Shown: positions 1 to 8,421 of the stretch, piece after piece | Numbering within the stretch: the first letter of the stretch is position 1 | Layout of the letters: the number at the start of each line of letters is the position of its first letter | Source of the DNA: Terribacillus sp. DMT04 | GTDB taxonomy: Bacteria; Bacillota; Bacilli; Bacillales; Amphibacillaceae | Length of the DNA stretch: 64,000 nt | NCBI RefSeq assembly: GCF_019056395.1 | Contig: NZ_CP077639.1 | Span: 3,340,392 to 3,404,391 of the forward strand | Reading direction: 5' to 3' | The notes under the pieces: model-generated | Seen by the model: only the letters and a program-made list of their open reading frames with translations | What the model was told of the DNA's origin: nothing | The model's database searches: none | Position numbers and translations under genes: made by a program

Positions 1-286
1 TAATCGCTACGGAAACTTCTAAATAGTCCTTCATATGCGCTTCTGCAATCACGATGTCCGGATCTTCCGGCAGTTCAAAATAACGACTTACATTACTAAC
101 ACCATGCTTTTTCTTCAATGCAGGACTTGCTGCTAGTACAATACTGCCAGGCCGCTTCGTATCTCCGACTACCGCAAGCAATGTCGTCATCGGGTCCAAG
201 CCGCGCTTCACACATTCTACACTGGCATAAAAACTCCGCATATCCACACATAGCAGCTCATGCTGCTGAAATCCGCTGTAATCCAT
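1..286 (-). CDS. uvrX: Y-family DNA polymerase (UvrX/DinB type), N-terminal part
   Basis: Only the first 95 codons are in the window; the gene continues past base 1. The start ATG (284-286) follows a strong GGAGGTGG ribosome-binding site. The N-terminus carries the Y-family catalytic motif CVDMRSFYASVE: Asp15 would bind metal and Phe19/Tyr20 form the steric-gate region. It continues with a GSIVLAASPALKKKHGV stretch typical of the UvrX/ImpB/MucB group. These enzymes perform lesion bypass, often under SOS control. No YolD-like partner gene lies in the 200 bases upstream, and no clear LexA box was seen. The family call is firm; the exact subfamily is inferred from the short piece. Confidence 0.85.
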   Translation of the reverse strand, partial: MDYSGFQQHELLCVDMRSFYASVECVKRGLDPMTTLLAVVGDTKRPGSIVLAASPALKKKHGVSNVSRYFELPEDPDIVIAEAHMKDYLEVSVAI

Positions 287-482
287 TCTCTCCACCTCCA
301 AAAAGGGAACAAATGTTCTTGTTAATAGCTTACTCGATTTCTGGCGGTTATAGTAGCTGTAATTTTTGGATAGAGAGGAAAATGAGGAAAGAGTCTGCTT
401 CCAACAGCTGAAAATCATACTATATTTTGGTATTATAGTTATGTAATAGGTGTTTTTTGAATAATTAAGAGGTGGGTATTGG

Positions 483-656
483 ATGAAAAAATGGCTAACT
501 TTATTCTATATAGCGGCATTTTTAGCAAGTGCTGAGCTTATCTATCAGTTCGTTCAAGAAGTCAGCATTAACTGGTTTTATTTCGTCATATTAATTAGTC
601 AGATAGGTGCTATATATGCAGCAAAGAAAGAACAGAAAGAGCAAGTCGCCGAATAA
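483..656 (+). CDS. small membrane protein, 57 aa, hypothetical
   Basis: A 57-residue open frame starts at ATG 483 behind an AGAGGTGG ribosome-binding site. The protein begins MKKWLTLFYIAAFLAS and has two hydrophobic stretches (about residues 4-20 and 30-47), then a charged tail rich in Lys, Glu and Gln. I do not recognise a family. It lies alone between uvrX and a repeat element, and its start region is divergent from uvrX. The good ribosome-binding site and the two-helix layout are the only support for it being real. Confidence 0.55.
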   Translation: MKKWLTLFYIAAFLASAELIYQFVQEVSINWFYFVILISQIGAIYAAKKEQKEQVAE

Positions 657-670
657 CGTAGGCATATGTA

Positions 671-1053
671 AATAGAGATTGGAACAAAATAAGATTACTC
701 CATCTTAAAAGCGAACAATTAATACATCTTAATGCAGTCCTTTGACGGCTGCTGCCTTTCCAACTTTTGCTGTTACCATTGAGCAAGCCTAGCTTTTGAT
801 GCAAGACACCGACAAGAAAATCGCTTCATATTTTCGAGGAGTCTGTGTTCTAGCTCTACACTAGTGAAGATTTCCCATACACAAATCAGCGTAGGAAATA
901 CACGGAGACTCCCGCAGTGCGTTCTTTGCACAAGGTGGCTCCCCAGCCGCCCGCAGGAAAGCGGATTGTATTTCCGAAGCGGTGCTCTATCTAAGTATCT
1001 AGTGCGAAAAATCCAAACAACGCTGCAATTAACAGCAGTATTGTTTGGATTTT
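671..1053. repeat. dispersed structured intergenic repeat, copy 1 (right end truncated)
   Basis: This stretch is alignable over its length with 22875-23320. Shared blocks include the AAAGCGAACAAT segment, GACAAGAAAATCGCTT, TTTCGAGGAGTCT, GGAAATACACGGAGACTCCCGC, CAGCCGCCCGCAGGAAAGCGGA and TGTATTTCCGAAGCG. The pair GGAAATACAC and (G/T)TGTATTTCC can form a long-range stem. Compared with copy 2, this copy lacks about 25 bases between two CCCGC repeats and lacks the right terminal GTTTGTCCCAG inverted repeat. It fills the gap between a small membrane gene and licH and holds no gene of its own. Confidence 0.85.
1007..1053. terminator. bidirectional hairpin terminator within repeat copy 1
   Basis: A 13-bp stem (AAAATCCAAACAA paired with TTGTTTGGATTTT) with an inner CTGC/GCAG pairing sits just past the licH stop codon and has A/T runs on both sides. 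It probably ends licH transcription. The equivalent hairpin is perfect in the other repeat copy. Confidence 0.7.
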
Positions 1054-1076
1054 CATGCAACTATTTTTTATTCCTT

Positions 1077-2402
1077 TTATGCTTCTATCTTTTTAAAGAA
1101 CTGCGGCAAATGCTCTTTATGTGCTTCCAGCATCTCATCCACAATTTTCTTCGCTGTCTCATCAGAAGGAACTAGCGGGTTGATTGTCATTGCCAGCAGC
1201 GCCGTATTGTAGTCACCTGTTACGGCAGCTTCTGCTCCAACACGCTCAAATGACTTTATTTGCTGAACGAGTCCGCGTACAGCAACAGGCAAGTCACCAA
1301 TTCCGATAGGTTTTGGACCATCTTTTGTAATGACACTGTTGATTTCAATGGCTGAATCATTCGGAATGCTTTGAATCGCACCGTTATTCACTGTGTTCAC
1401 TGTTTGGATATCGCGTTTGTCATTGTAAATCGAGTTGATTAAGCTGCAGGCTGCATCACTGTAGTATGCACCGCCGCGCTTGGACAGCTGTTCTGGTTTA
1501 TGCGCCAAATTTGGATCTTTATAAAGCTCGAACAAGTCACGCTCTACGCCTTGCACAACCTCAGCACGAGTTCCTTCGCTATCCGCTGATTCCAGCTCCG
1601 CTTCCAGCATGCTGGATGTTTTATAATAATAACGGTGGTATGGACAAGGAATCGCCTTCAATCCTTTGATAAAACCCGGCTCCCAATCCATCGCTTTGAT
1701 ATTTTGCATCGTCATTTTATTCTCTTCGCTCGTCATTTTATCAAGCACTGTCTCTGTCACATTCTCGCCGTCCAAGTATACATTCAAACCAAATACCATG
1801 TGATTCAGCCCAGCAAAGTCAATATGCACACGATCACCATCTGCCCCGAGCAGCTCTGCTACTTGCATTTTCATCATAATCGGCACATTACATAAGCCAA
1901 CGACTTTATTGATATTGGAATAGCGAAGCACTGCTTCTGTTACCATACCAGCTGGATTGGTGAAGTTAACGAGCCAAGCGTTCGGACACAACTCCTCCAT
2001 ATCCTTGCAGATATCAAGAATAACTGGAATAGTTCGCAAACCTTTGAACAAGCCGCCCGGTCCATTTGTTTCCTGACCGATAACATTATATTTTAATGGA
2101 ATACGCTCATCTTTTGCACGGGCATCCAATAGACCGACACGGAATTGCGTCGTTACAAAGTCGGCATCCTTCAAAGCTTCGCGGCGATCCAATGTCAAAT
2201 GTACATCAATTGGAAGTCCTGCTTCTTTGACCATACGCTTTGCCATGTTTCCTACAATCTCTAGCTTTTCTTTTCCTGCTTCCACATCGACAAGCCAAAG
2301 CTCCGTAATCGGCAGCTCCTCATAACGCTTAATGAATCCTTCTACGATTTCAGGTGTATAGCTGGAACCTCCGCCAATTGTAACGATCTTCAATTTCCCC
2401 AT
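1077..2402 (-). CDS. licH: 6-phospho-beta-glucosidase, glycoside hydrolase family 4
   Basis: The 441-residue protein begins KIVTIGGGSSYTPE, the NAD-binding Rossmann loop of GH4 enzymes. It carries the family signatures GQETNGPGG, LVNFTNPAG and GLCNVP, whose Cys is a metal-ligand candidate. GH4 enzymes cleave phosphorylated disaccharides delivered by PTS uptake, by an NAD- and Mn-dependent redox mechanism in the cytoplasm. Length and sequence agree with Bacillus LicH (about 442 residues). A GGAGG site precedes the start by 8 bases. The divergent LacI-family gene at 2582 is a plausible regulator. No PTS genes are adjacent, so the sugar is probably imported by a system encoded elsewhere. Beta-specificity is inferred from similarity only. 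Confidence 0.9.
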   Translation of the reverse strand: MGKLKIVTIGGGSSYTPEIVEGFIKRYEELPITELWLVDVEAGKEKLEIVGNMAKRMVKEAGLPIDVHLTLDRREALKDADFVTTQFRVGLLDARAKDERIPLKYNVIGQETNGPGGLFKGLRTIPVILDICKDMEELCPNAWLVNFTNPAGMVTEAVLRYSNINKVVGLCNVPIMMKMQVAELLGADGDRVHIDFAGLNHMVFGLNVYLDGENVTETVLDKMTSEENKMTMQNIKAMDWEPGFIKGLKAIPCPYHRYYYKTSSMLEAELESADSEGTRAEVVQGVERDLFELYKDPNLAHKPEQLSKRGGAYYSDAACSLINSIYNDKRDIQTVNTVNNGAIQSIPNDSAIEINSVITKDGPKPIGIGDLPVAVRGLVQQIKSFERVGAEAAVTGDYNTALLAMTINPLVPSDETAKKIVDEMLEAHKEHLPQFFKKIEA

Positions 2403-2477
2403 GATTTCGGCCTCCTATTTGGTTATGTTTTATCTCTGCAAACAAAGCTTATATGCTGGAATGCATCCCAGGTCAAG

Positions 2478-2500
2478 TACAAATTCGTAAGGAATTTGTA
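2478..2500. promoter_or_regulatory. palindromic operator candidate between licH and the LacI-family gene
   Basis: A perfect 9-bp inverted repeat (TACAAATTC, 5-base spacer, GAATTTGTA) sits roughly midway between the divergent starts at 2402 and 2582. The position suits an operator for the LacI-family protein, but its centre lacks the CG typical of CcpA-like sites, so this is inference. Confidence 0.45.
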
Positions 2501-2581
2501 AAGGAGCAGCTGAAAGCATACAAGAAGGTCATTTTCCGCTACAATAAAGGAAAGAAAGCGATTTCCAAAGAGGTGATGCAC

Positions 2582-3580
2582 ATGAGTAATATCAAGCAGA
2601 TTGCCAAGCTGGCTGGTGTTTCCCGCAGCACTGTTTCCCGTGTCCTCAATCACCACCCGCACGTCCACGAAGAGACAAGAAACAAAGTACAGAAAATTAT
2701 TGATGAATTGGATTATATACAAAACAGCAATGCTGTTCAGCTGAAAAAAGGCAAAACAAATACAATAGGCATTGTATCTCCTTCTATCAGCCACTACTTT
2801 ATGCAAATTGTCCAAGGCATAGCGGAGGCAGGCGCTTCCTGTCATTATCAAACATTACTTTATCAAACGAACGGAAAGCCTGAACAGGAACTGCAAGCGT
2901 TGGAGATGCTGCGCCAGAAACGCCTCGATGGTCTAATTATTTTGCGCTGCGAAACTAGTTGGGAAAAAGTCAGCACCTATACAAAATACGGACCGATTAT
3001 GACATGCGAGCCTTTGCAGCACTCGAAAATATCATCTATCTATATGAATCATTATGAGGGCTTCCAGCTCGGTCTGGAGCATTTGATAGAGAAAGGTTAT
3101 ACTCGCATCGCTTGCACAATCGGCCGAACAGACAGCAGAAATAGCCTGGAGCGAAAGAAAGCATTTGAGGATGTGTTGAGAAAACATAACCTTCCCATTC
3201 ATAAGGAGTGGATTTTAAATGAGACATTCACTGTTGATGACGGACGTAAAGCCCTTCAAGAACTGCTAGCCAGGAAAAGAATGCCTGATGCAGTTATCCA
3301 TGCCAGCGATTATGTCGCTGCCGGCATGGCAGCAGAAGCACAAAAGAATGGTATTCGTATTCCAGATGAGCTGGGTCTGGTCGGGTTTGAATCTGATCAA
3401 AGTGATATCGCTGGCCTCATGGAGCTGACACATGTACGTAATCCGCTTAAGGAAATGGGAGCTGAAGCATTCCGCCGCTTGTATGCCCTGTTAACAGCGT
3501 CTGCTTATACTGCTAGACCACTTTCCTTCTCGATTACCGAGCGACAATCAACTGCCAAAGCTGTGACGCAAGGGACATAA
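2582..3580 (+). CDS. LacI/GalR-family transcriptional regulator
   Basis: The 332-residue protein starts with the LacI helix-turn-helix: NIKQIAKLAGVSRSTVSRVLN, with the hinge region following near residues 45-60. A periplasmic-binding-like effector domain runs from about residue 60 (TIGIVSPSISHYFMQIVQGI) to the end, including the DYVAAGMAAEA and PDELGLVGFE segments. The open frame extends upstream, but the start at 2582 behind AAAGAGGTG puts the DNA-binding domain at the N-terminus as expected. The gene is divergent from licH and probably controls it in response to a sugar phosphate. The sequence resembles DegA/CelR-type regulators, but the effector cannot be named. Confidence 0.88.
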   Translation: MSNIKQIAKLAGVSRSTVSRVLNHHPHVHEETRNKVQKIIDELDYIQNSNAVQLKKGKTNTIGIVSPSISHYFMQIVQGIAEAGASCHYQTLLYQTNGKPEQELQALEMLRQKRLDGLIILRCETSWEKVSTYTKYGPIMTCEPLQHSKISSIYMNHYEGFQLGLEHLIEKGYTRIACTIGRTDSRNSLERKKAFEDVLRKHNLPIHKEWILNETFTVDDGRKALQELLARKRMPDAVIHASDYVAAGMAAEAQKNGIRIPDELGLVGFESDQSDIAGLMELTHVRNPLKEMGAEAFRRLYALLTASAYTARPLSFSITERQSTAKAVTQGT

Positions 3581-3647
3581 AATTATAGAAAATAGTAAAT
3601 AGATTCGTTTCCTATGCTAGGATAGTCACATAGGAGGAATACATAAT

Positions 3648-3920
3648 ATGGTAATAAGGAAACTCACTAATCTTACAGTTTGTACAATCCATCTAGGTAT
3701 ACTAGTGTTTTGGCTGGCAGCATGGGAGAAGCTTTTCACCACATTTGGCCTTATCATCTGGGGCGCTGCCGCGTTATTAGGTGCCGGTCTATTCTTATTA
3801 TGGAAACGCAGAGAAAGAATAGACAATAGTGATCGGTTAGTAGCGCTATCTACCTCTATACTTATTCTGCTGGCATTGCTATCTGCGCTCATTGAAATCA
3901 GTGTTTCGTCCATGCCGTGA
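3648..3920 (+). CDS. small multi-pass membrane protein, hypothetical
   Basis: The 90-residue protein has three hydrophobic helices (about residues 10-27, 32-50 and 65-85), with a KRRER cluster between the second and third. The ribosome-binding site AGGAGG lies 9 bases before ATG 3648. A short inverted repeat (CCTATG 3611-3616 with CATAGG 3629-3634) overlaps the ribosome-binding site and could fold over it. I do not recognise a family. It sits between the LacI-family gene and a convergent Nudix gene. Confidence 0.65.
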   Translation: MVIRKLTNLTVCTIHLGILVFWLAAWEKLFTTFGLIIWGAAALLGAGLFLLWKRRERIDNSDRLVALSTSILILLALLSALIEISVSSMP

Positions 3921-3961
3921 AGGACGGAGGCACGTAGAATGAAAAGGAATAGCCTAAGCAG

Positions 3962-4414
3962 CTACTCCTTTTCACTAAAGTCATTTAAAATACGCCGGTG
4001 ACTGCCGATCATCTTTTCCGGTAATGCGTCCAGCGGGAAAAATGCCAGCTGGATTGATTCCGTTTCGTCATGCACGAGCTCTCCAATATAAGAATTCGCA
4101 CGATAAACAATCGTTACATTGTAGAATTCATCACCATTTGCAGCTACGGCAAAGTTATCTTTCCCAGAATACACATCGACCAGCTCTAGACCTTCAACAG
4201 TCAGTCCTGTCTCTTCTAACACTTCTCTAGCGGCTGTTTGTTCTGCTGATTCACCAAGCTCCATCAATCCTCCTGGCAAACCCCATGTTTCATGAGGGTG
4301 AACCCGCTGCTGCAATAGAACACGTTTTTCACGATCAAAAAGCAAACATAATGCCCCGACTAATATGACCGGCTGATGCCCAATATATTTACGGAGATTT
4401 TCTACATAATTCAC
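3962..4414 (-). CDS. Nudix hydrolase (MutT-like)
   Basis: About 150 residues with a complete Nudix box, GLMELGESAEQTAAREVLEETGL in outline: the pattern Gx5Ex7REUxEExGU is intact. These enzymes hydrolyse nucleoside diphosphates linked to another group. The N-terminal NYVENLRKYIGHQPVILVGA segment is typical of Bacillus Nudix proteins near 150-158 residues. The GTG at 4414 is preferred because GAGAGGAG lies 8 bases upstream; an ATG at 4420 is only 2 bases from it. Substrate unknown. It is transcribed towards the small membrane gene at 3648-3920, and its gene start is divergent from the Lin0512-family gene. Confidence 0.88.
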   Translation of the reverse strand: MNYVENLRKYIGHQPVILVGALCLLFDREKRVLLQQRVHPHETWGLPGGLMELGESAEQTAAREVLEETGLTVEGLELVDVYSGKDNFAVAANGDEFYNVTIVYRANSYIGELVHDETESIQLAFFPLDALPEKMIGSHRRILNDFSEKE

Positions 4415-4520
4415 AAGCATTACTCCTCTCTTCTTCATTTTACCAAATGTATACCCAGCTAATAGAATTCTTTGTTCCCGATGTGATACAGTTAAGATAA
4501 AGAGAACAAGGAGTGATTAT

Positions 4521-4880
4521 ATGGATAAAATCATGTTCATTCAAACCGGATTCGGCGTTGATGTTCATGGTCAAGACGTGACCAAGGCTGCCGTCCGCGC
4601 AGTTGTGAATGCCATTCACACAAACTCAATGCCAGGTATTAAGAGTGTGCTTCCCGAAAATGACTTACATAATATGAAGGTGAATATACGACTCGCAGTT
4701 CCTGCCGATAAGGACAAGCTAGATATCGAACAAGTAAAAGCTCGTATTCCATACGGTACCGTTACAGTGGAAGTTATTGATGGTGGAATGCTGACTTCAA
4801 GCGCTATTTTCTTAGAGGAGAAACAGGATAAAAACGACATGATGTATATCGTTAATGCTTCCGTCGAAACAGGCTGCTAA
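4521..4880 (+). CDS. Lin0512 family protein
   Basis: The 119-residue protein matches the Lin0512 family in its opening FIQTGFGVDVHGQDVTKAAVRAV pattern and its length. The family is found in Firmicutes and proteobacteria and has no settled biochemical role that I can state. The ribosome-binding site AAGGAGTG precedes ATG 4521. The next gene, a Nudix hydrolase, follows at once, so the two are likely co-transcribed. Confidence 0.8.
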   Translation: MDKIMFIQTGFGVDVHGQDVTKAAVRAVVNAIHTNSMPGIKSVLPENDLHNMKVNIRLAVPADKDKLDIEQVKARIPYGTVTVEVIDGGMLTSSAIFLEEKQDKNDMMYIVNASVETGC

Positions 4881-4881
4881 C

Positions 4882-5343
4882 ATGGTTGCTCACAAACTTT
4901 ATAACATGGTCATGGTGCACACAGAAGATCACGTACTTTTATTAGACCGGCAGCATGATGATTTCAGCGGTTTTATTCCGCCTGGCGGGAAAGTCGACTT
5001 TCCGGAGAGTCTTATGTCCAGTGCCATACGTGAAGTAAAAGAAGAGACCGGGCTGGATGTGCAGGACTTGGAATACAAAGGTATACAGCATTATGTCGAT
5101 GAGAAACAACATGTTCGTTATCTGATTTTTTACTATATCACAAGCTCCTTTTCCGGTCATTTACTGACAGAATCACGAGAAGGGAAGCCCTCTTGGTTCA
5201 AAAAATCAGATGCAATGGAGCTGCCTATGCAAGATGTTGTTCGTACAGCCTTTCCACTATTCTTTCAAGAAGGCACCTTCGAATTGTATCTTCAAGCAGG
5301 ATCTGAAGAAACCGCTGACAAGGAAGCAGTTTTGTACACCTAA
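4882..5343 (+). CDS. Nudix hydrolase (8-oxo-dGTPase-like)
   Basis: A protein of about 153 residues with an intact Nudix box (GKVDFPESLMSSAIREVKEETGL in outline) preceded by GFIPPGG. The frame is open further upstream, overlapping the Lin0512-family gene. I chose ATG 4882, one base after that gene's stop, because it gives a normal N-terminus; no strong ribosome-binding site is visible, so translational coupling is likely. Members of the 8-oxo-dGTP diphosphatase group sanitise oxidised nucleotides, but this protein's substrate is not shown by sequence. Confidence 0.85.
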   Translation: MVAHKLYNMVMVHTEDHVLLLDRQHDDFSGFIPPGGKVDFPESLMSSAIREVKEETGLDVQDLEYKGIQHYVDEKQHVRYLIFYYITSSFSGHLLTESREGKPSWFKKSDAMELPMQDVVRTAFPLFFQEGTFELYLQAGSEETADKEAVLYT

Positions 5344-5375
5344 AAAGAGGGAGCCAGTCAGCTTCCTCTTTCCTT
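5344..5375. terminator. intrinsic terminator after the Nudix gene
   Basis: A stem of AAAGAGGGAGC with GCTTCCTCTTT around a 6-base loop directly follows the Nudix stop codon. The same bases include the last codons and stop of the convergent small gene on the other strand. Confidence 0.6.
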
Positions 5376-5537
5376 TACTATATACATTAATGTGATGCAA
5401 AAGCTGCCGAAGATGGCGCTTCCTACCGGATAATAAAATAGTGACGTAGAAATAACAGTGAATTGTTCTGCTACATGCAGTGTGAATAACTGCAGAAACG
5501 CAATAATCAGCATTGTAATACCTACTTTAATCCACAT
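5358..5537 (-). CDS. small membrane protein, 59 aa, hypothetical
   Basis: A 59-residue frame beginning MWIKVGITMLIIAFLQ has a GGGGGAG ribosome-binding site 6 bases before ATG 5537. It holds two hydrophobic segments (about residues 5-20 and 38-53) and ends KERGS. No family is recognised. Its 3' end forms one arm of the terminator of the convergent Nudix gene. The strong ribosome-binding site makes it a likely real gene. Confidence 0.6.
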   Translation of the reverse strand: MWIKVGITMLIIAFLQLFTLHVAEQFTVISTSLFYYPVGSAIFGSFCITLMYIVKERGS

Positions 5538-5957
5538 ATTTAGCTCCCCCTTAAAATCTATTATATATCAGTTCCAGTTATTGTAACTTCTTAATAGGTA
5601 ATATGATAAATAGAACATTACCAACTAGGTATTTTTACTTATTTTTTAGGTGTGAAGCATGATTTTCAGCAGTTTCCCACTTTCCCAACTTCCTGCATGC
5701 TTCTACACATTTATATGAAATCTGTAATTATTTCTACTATCATCTTTCCCAACTTTCCTTCTTATTCTGTCGGATTGTGTGAGAATAACTCACGAAAACC
5801 GCATGAAATCAGGCTCCTTACTGCTGCTCCCCCTTCTAAAGAACCATTGTGAATCTAGCAAACTTGAAGCTATACTATCTTTTAAGGAAAACTTTACCTA
5901 CATACACCTTTTGTTTTCCGACTATTTAAACTATTAGCACAAGGGAGAGTGACATGC
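5538..5957. other. AT-rich gene-free region upstream of the InhA-type protease
   Basis: About 420 bases with no supportable gene. It holds a near-identical direct repeat, CTTTCCCAACTTCC at 5680 and CTTTCCCAACTTTCC at 5744, and a small hairpin (GTGAG/CTCAC near 5779-5793). It probably contains the control region of the secreted protease, but no clear sigma-A promoter stood out. Confidence 0.5.
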
Positions 5958-8381
5958 TTGAAGAAGAATAAATGGATGGCTTCTGCGATGGCAGCAGTTA
6001 TTGGATTTAGCACTTTTACATTATCATTGACGCCCGCACAAGAAACAGAAGCTGCAACCGCAGAGAACGTACCTGCTGTAACCTATTCGCCGAAAACCAC
6101 ACAAGGTGGTCCTTTTGACAGTGCAATTGCCAATACAGATAAACTTATTGAATTACTGAAAGAAGAAGGAAAAATCAGTAGAGATGCTACCGAAACAGAA
6201 GCACAGGAAGCAGTGAATGCCTACTTGAAAGAGCGGGAAGAAAAAAGTGAAGAAGCTGCGAAGGAACCACTGCCAGAGGAATTAGAAGAAGCTAAGATTG
6301 ATGAAACGGTCGTAAGCGACACGGATAAAGAGAATGGGAACGCAGATAATGCTGCGAGCCAGTCTAAGCGAGAAGATTCATGGAAGAAAGGGAAAGACAA
6401 AAAGAAAAACAAGAAAGTTGATAACGTAAAAGAAGAAGCATATGACGGAGAAGTCCGCAAAGATAAAGTACTTGTCTTGGCAATTGACTTCCCTGATTAC
6501 CAGAACAGTTCCATTACACCTGAAGAAACAGATATGTGGTATGAAGATTATACACATGATCACTACCAAGACATGGTCTTTGGTGAAAAGGGCTACACTG
6601 GTCCCGATGGCCAAAATTTCACTTCCATGAAACAGTATTATGAAAATCAGTCTGGCGGAAGCTATACCGTTGATGGCGAGATAGCCGGCTGGTATACAGC
6701 AGATCATCCTGCTGCATATTACGGTGGAAATGACCCTGCTCCAGATGGAAGTGATGCGGCAGCTCGTGAATTGGTTTATGAAGCTCTAAGAAAAGCGGGC
6801 GAAGATCCAAATGTAAATCTTAGCGATTATGATCAGTGGGATCGCGATGACTATGATGGTGACGGTGTCTATCATGAGCCAGATGGCATCATTGACCATC
6901 TGATGGTTATTCACGCAGGTGTTGGTGAGGAAGCTGGCGGCGGAAACCTTGGCGCTGACGCGATTTGGTCTCACCGTTGGAATCTTGGCGGACTTGTAGC
7001 TGTTCCGGGCGGAAGCTCTACAAGTGACCGTTTTGACGGACAGCTGGCGGCATATGATTACACAATGATGCCAGAAGATGGCGCAATGGGCGTGTTTGCA
7101 CACGAATATGGCCATGACCTAGGTTTACCGGATGAGTATGACACAAATTATACAGGTCAAGGTGAAGCTGTTGCATATTGGTCTATTATGGCAAGCGGAA
7201 GCTGGGCTGGTGATGTTCCGGGAACAGAGCCGTCTGGATTCAGTGCTTATGCTAAGGAATACTTGCAAAACGCGCACGGCGGCAACTGGCTTAGCGGTAC
7301 AACTATTGATGCCAAAGATCTAGATGATGACGGAATTGAGCTGCTGTTGGATGAAGCAGTGACAAAAGGAACCAATAATGATGTCATCCGTGTGAATCTG
7401 CCAGATAAGGAAAAAGAGATTACAAAGCCTGCTAGCGGTACTTATGCGTACTTTAGCGGGAAAGGAAATGACGTTGATAACAATATGACAACAGCGGTTG
7501 ATTTGACTAATGCCTCTTCAGCCGAGCTTACATTCAAGACGTGGTATGACATTGAACAAGACTGGGATTATGCTTCTGTTCAAGTAAACGGTAAGACCAT
7601 CCCTGGCTCCATTACAACAACAGATAATCCGAATGAACAAAACCCAGGTGATGGGATCACTGGTACTTCTGATGGCTGGGTAGATGCAACCTTCGACCTG
7701 AGTGCGTACGCTGGTCAGGAAGTTGAACTTTCACTAAACTACTGGACAGATGTAGCAGCAAGCAACCCCGGGTTCTATGTCGATGACATTCAAGTGACAG
7801 CAGATGGGAGCTCTGTCCTCACAGATGATGCAGAGTCTGACAGCAGCTTTGCGCTAAATGGATTCGCAAAGGATAAGGGAGTTTCTTTATCCGAACATTA
7901 TTACTTGCTTGAATGGCGTACGCACAACGGTGTTGACCTTGGACTTGACCATATTCGCCGTGGAGATAGCTTGATGAGCTACAATGAAGGTCTGCTAGTC
8001 TGGTATGTAGATAATTCCTATGACAATAACTACACAGGCACACATCCAGGTGAAGGATTCCTAGGTGTAGTCGATGCGGACCAAAAAGCACTTTACTGGA
8101 GCGATAAATCTGTGGCTTCCACACGATATCAAATCCATGATGCAGCATTTAGCAAAGACAAGTCAGAAAAAATGTTCCTTGATTATCGCGCTACAACTGG
8201 TTTGACACTTAAAGATAACCATACAAAGCGCTATGATGAATTTGAGGATGATGACAACTACTTGAATAAAGCACTCCCTGATGCTGGACGTAACGTACCA
8301 GAATACGGATTGGAGTTTGAAGTAAAAGCGGACAGCAGAGACGGTTCAGTTGGTAAAATTGAAATCTCACATGAAGATTAA
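5958..8381 (+). CDS. inhA: secreted immune inhibitor A-type metalloprotease (peptidase M6)
   Basis: A large secreted protein of about 807 residues, similar in length to InhA of Bacillus thuringiensis (795). A signal peptide (KKNKW, then a hydrophobic core to about residue 30, TEAATA) is followed by an acidic and then Lys-rich pro-region. The catalytic zinc motif HEYGHDLGLPDEYD (His382, Glu383, His386) is intact. The C-terminal part holds a MAM-like beta domain and the VSLSEHYYLLEWR segment seen in InhA proteins. GTG 5949 is an alternative start, but TTG 5958 is better placed behind AAGGGAGAG. InhA enzymes degrade host or environmental proteins. It is followed by a strong terminator. Confidence 0.92.
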   Translation: MKKNKWMASAMAAVIGFSTFTLSLTPAQETEAATAENVPAVTYSPKTTQGGPFDSAIANTDKLIELLKEEGKISRDATETEAQEAVNAYLKEREEKSEEAAKEPLPEELEEAKIDETVVSDTDKENGNADNAASQSKREDSWKKGKDKKKNKKVDNVKEEAYDGEVRKDKVLVLAIDFPDYQNSSITPEETDMWYEDYTHDHYQDMVFGEKGYTGPDGQNFTSMKQYYENQSGGSYTVDGEIAGWYTADHPAAYYGGNDPAPDGSDAAARELVYEALRKAGEDPNVNLSDYDQWDRDDYDGDGVYHEPDGIIDHLMVIHAGVGEEAGGGNLGADAIWSHRWNLGGLVAVPGGSSTSDRFDGQLAAYDYTMMPEDGAMGVFAHEYGHDLGLPDEYDTNYTGQGEAVAYWSIMASGSWAGDVPGTEPSGFSAYAKEYLQNAHGGNWLSGTTIDAKDLDDDGIELLLDEAVTKGTNNDVIRVNLPDKEKEITKPASGTYAYFSGKGNDVDNNMTTAVDLTNASSAELTFKTWYDIEQDWDYASVQVNGKTIPGSITTTDNPNEQNPGDGITGTSDGWVDATFDLSAYAGQEVELSLNYWTDVAASNPGFYVDDIQVTADGSSVLTDDAESDSSFALNGFAKDKGVSLSEHYYLLEWRTHNGVDLGLDHIRRGDSLMSYNEGLLVWYVDNSYDNNYTGTHPGEGFLGVVDADQKALYWSDKSVASTRYQIHDAAFSKDKSEKMFLDYRATTGLTLKDNHTKRYDEFEDDDNYLNKALPDAGRNVPEYGLEFEVKADSRDGSVGKIEISHED

Positions 8382-8386
8382 ATGAT

Positions 8387-8421
8387 AAAGCAGGAACCTG
8401 TTAAAGGTTCCTGCTTTTTTT
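8387..8421. terminator. bidirectional intrinsic terminator between inhA and the histidine kinase
   Basis: A 13-bp stem (AAAGCAGGAACCT with AGGTTCCTGCTTT) and a T run on each strand lie between convergent genes. The minus-strand arm overlaps the last codons of the kinase gene. Confidence 0.9.

Noticed and set aside
773..1175. Frames on both strands in the repeat element
   Set aside because: They are not conserved between the two copies of the repeat.
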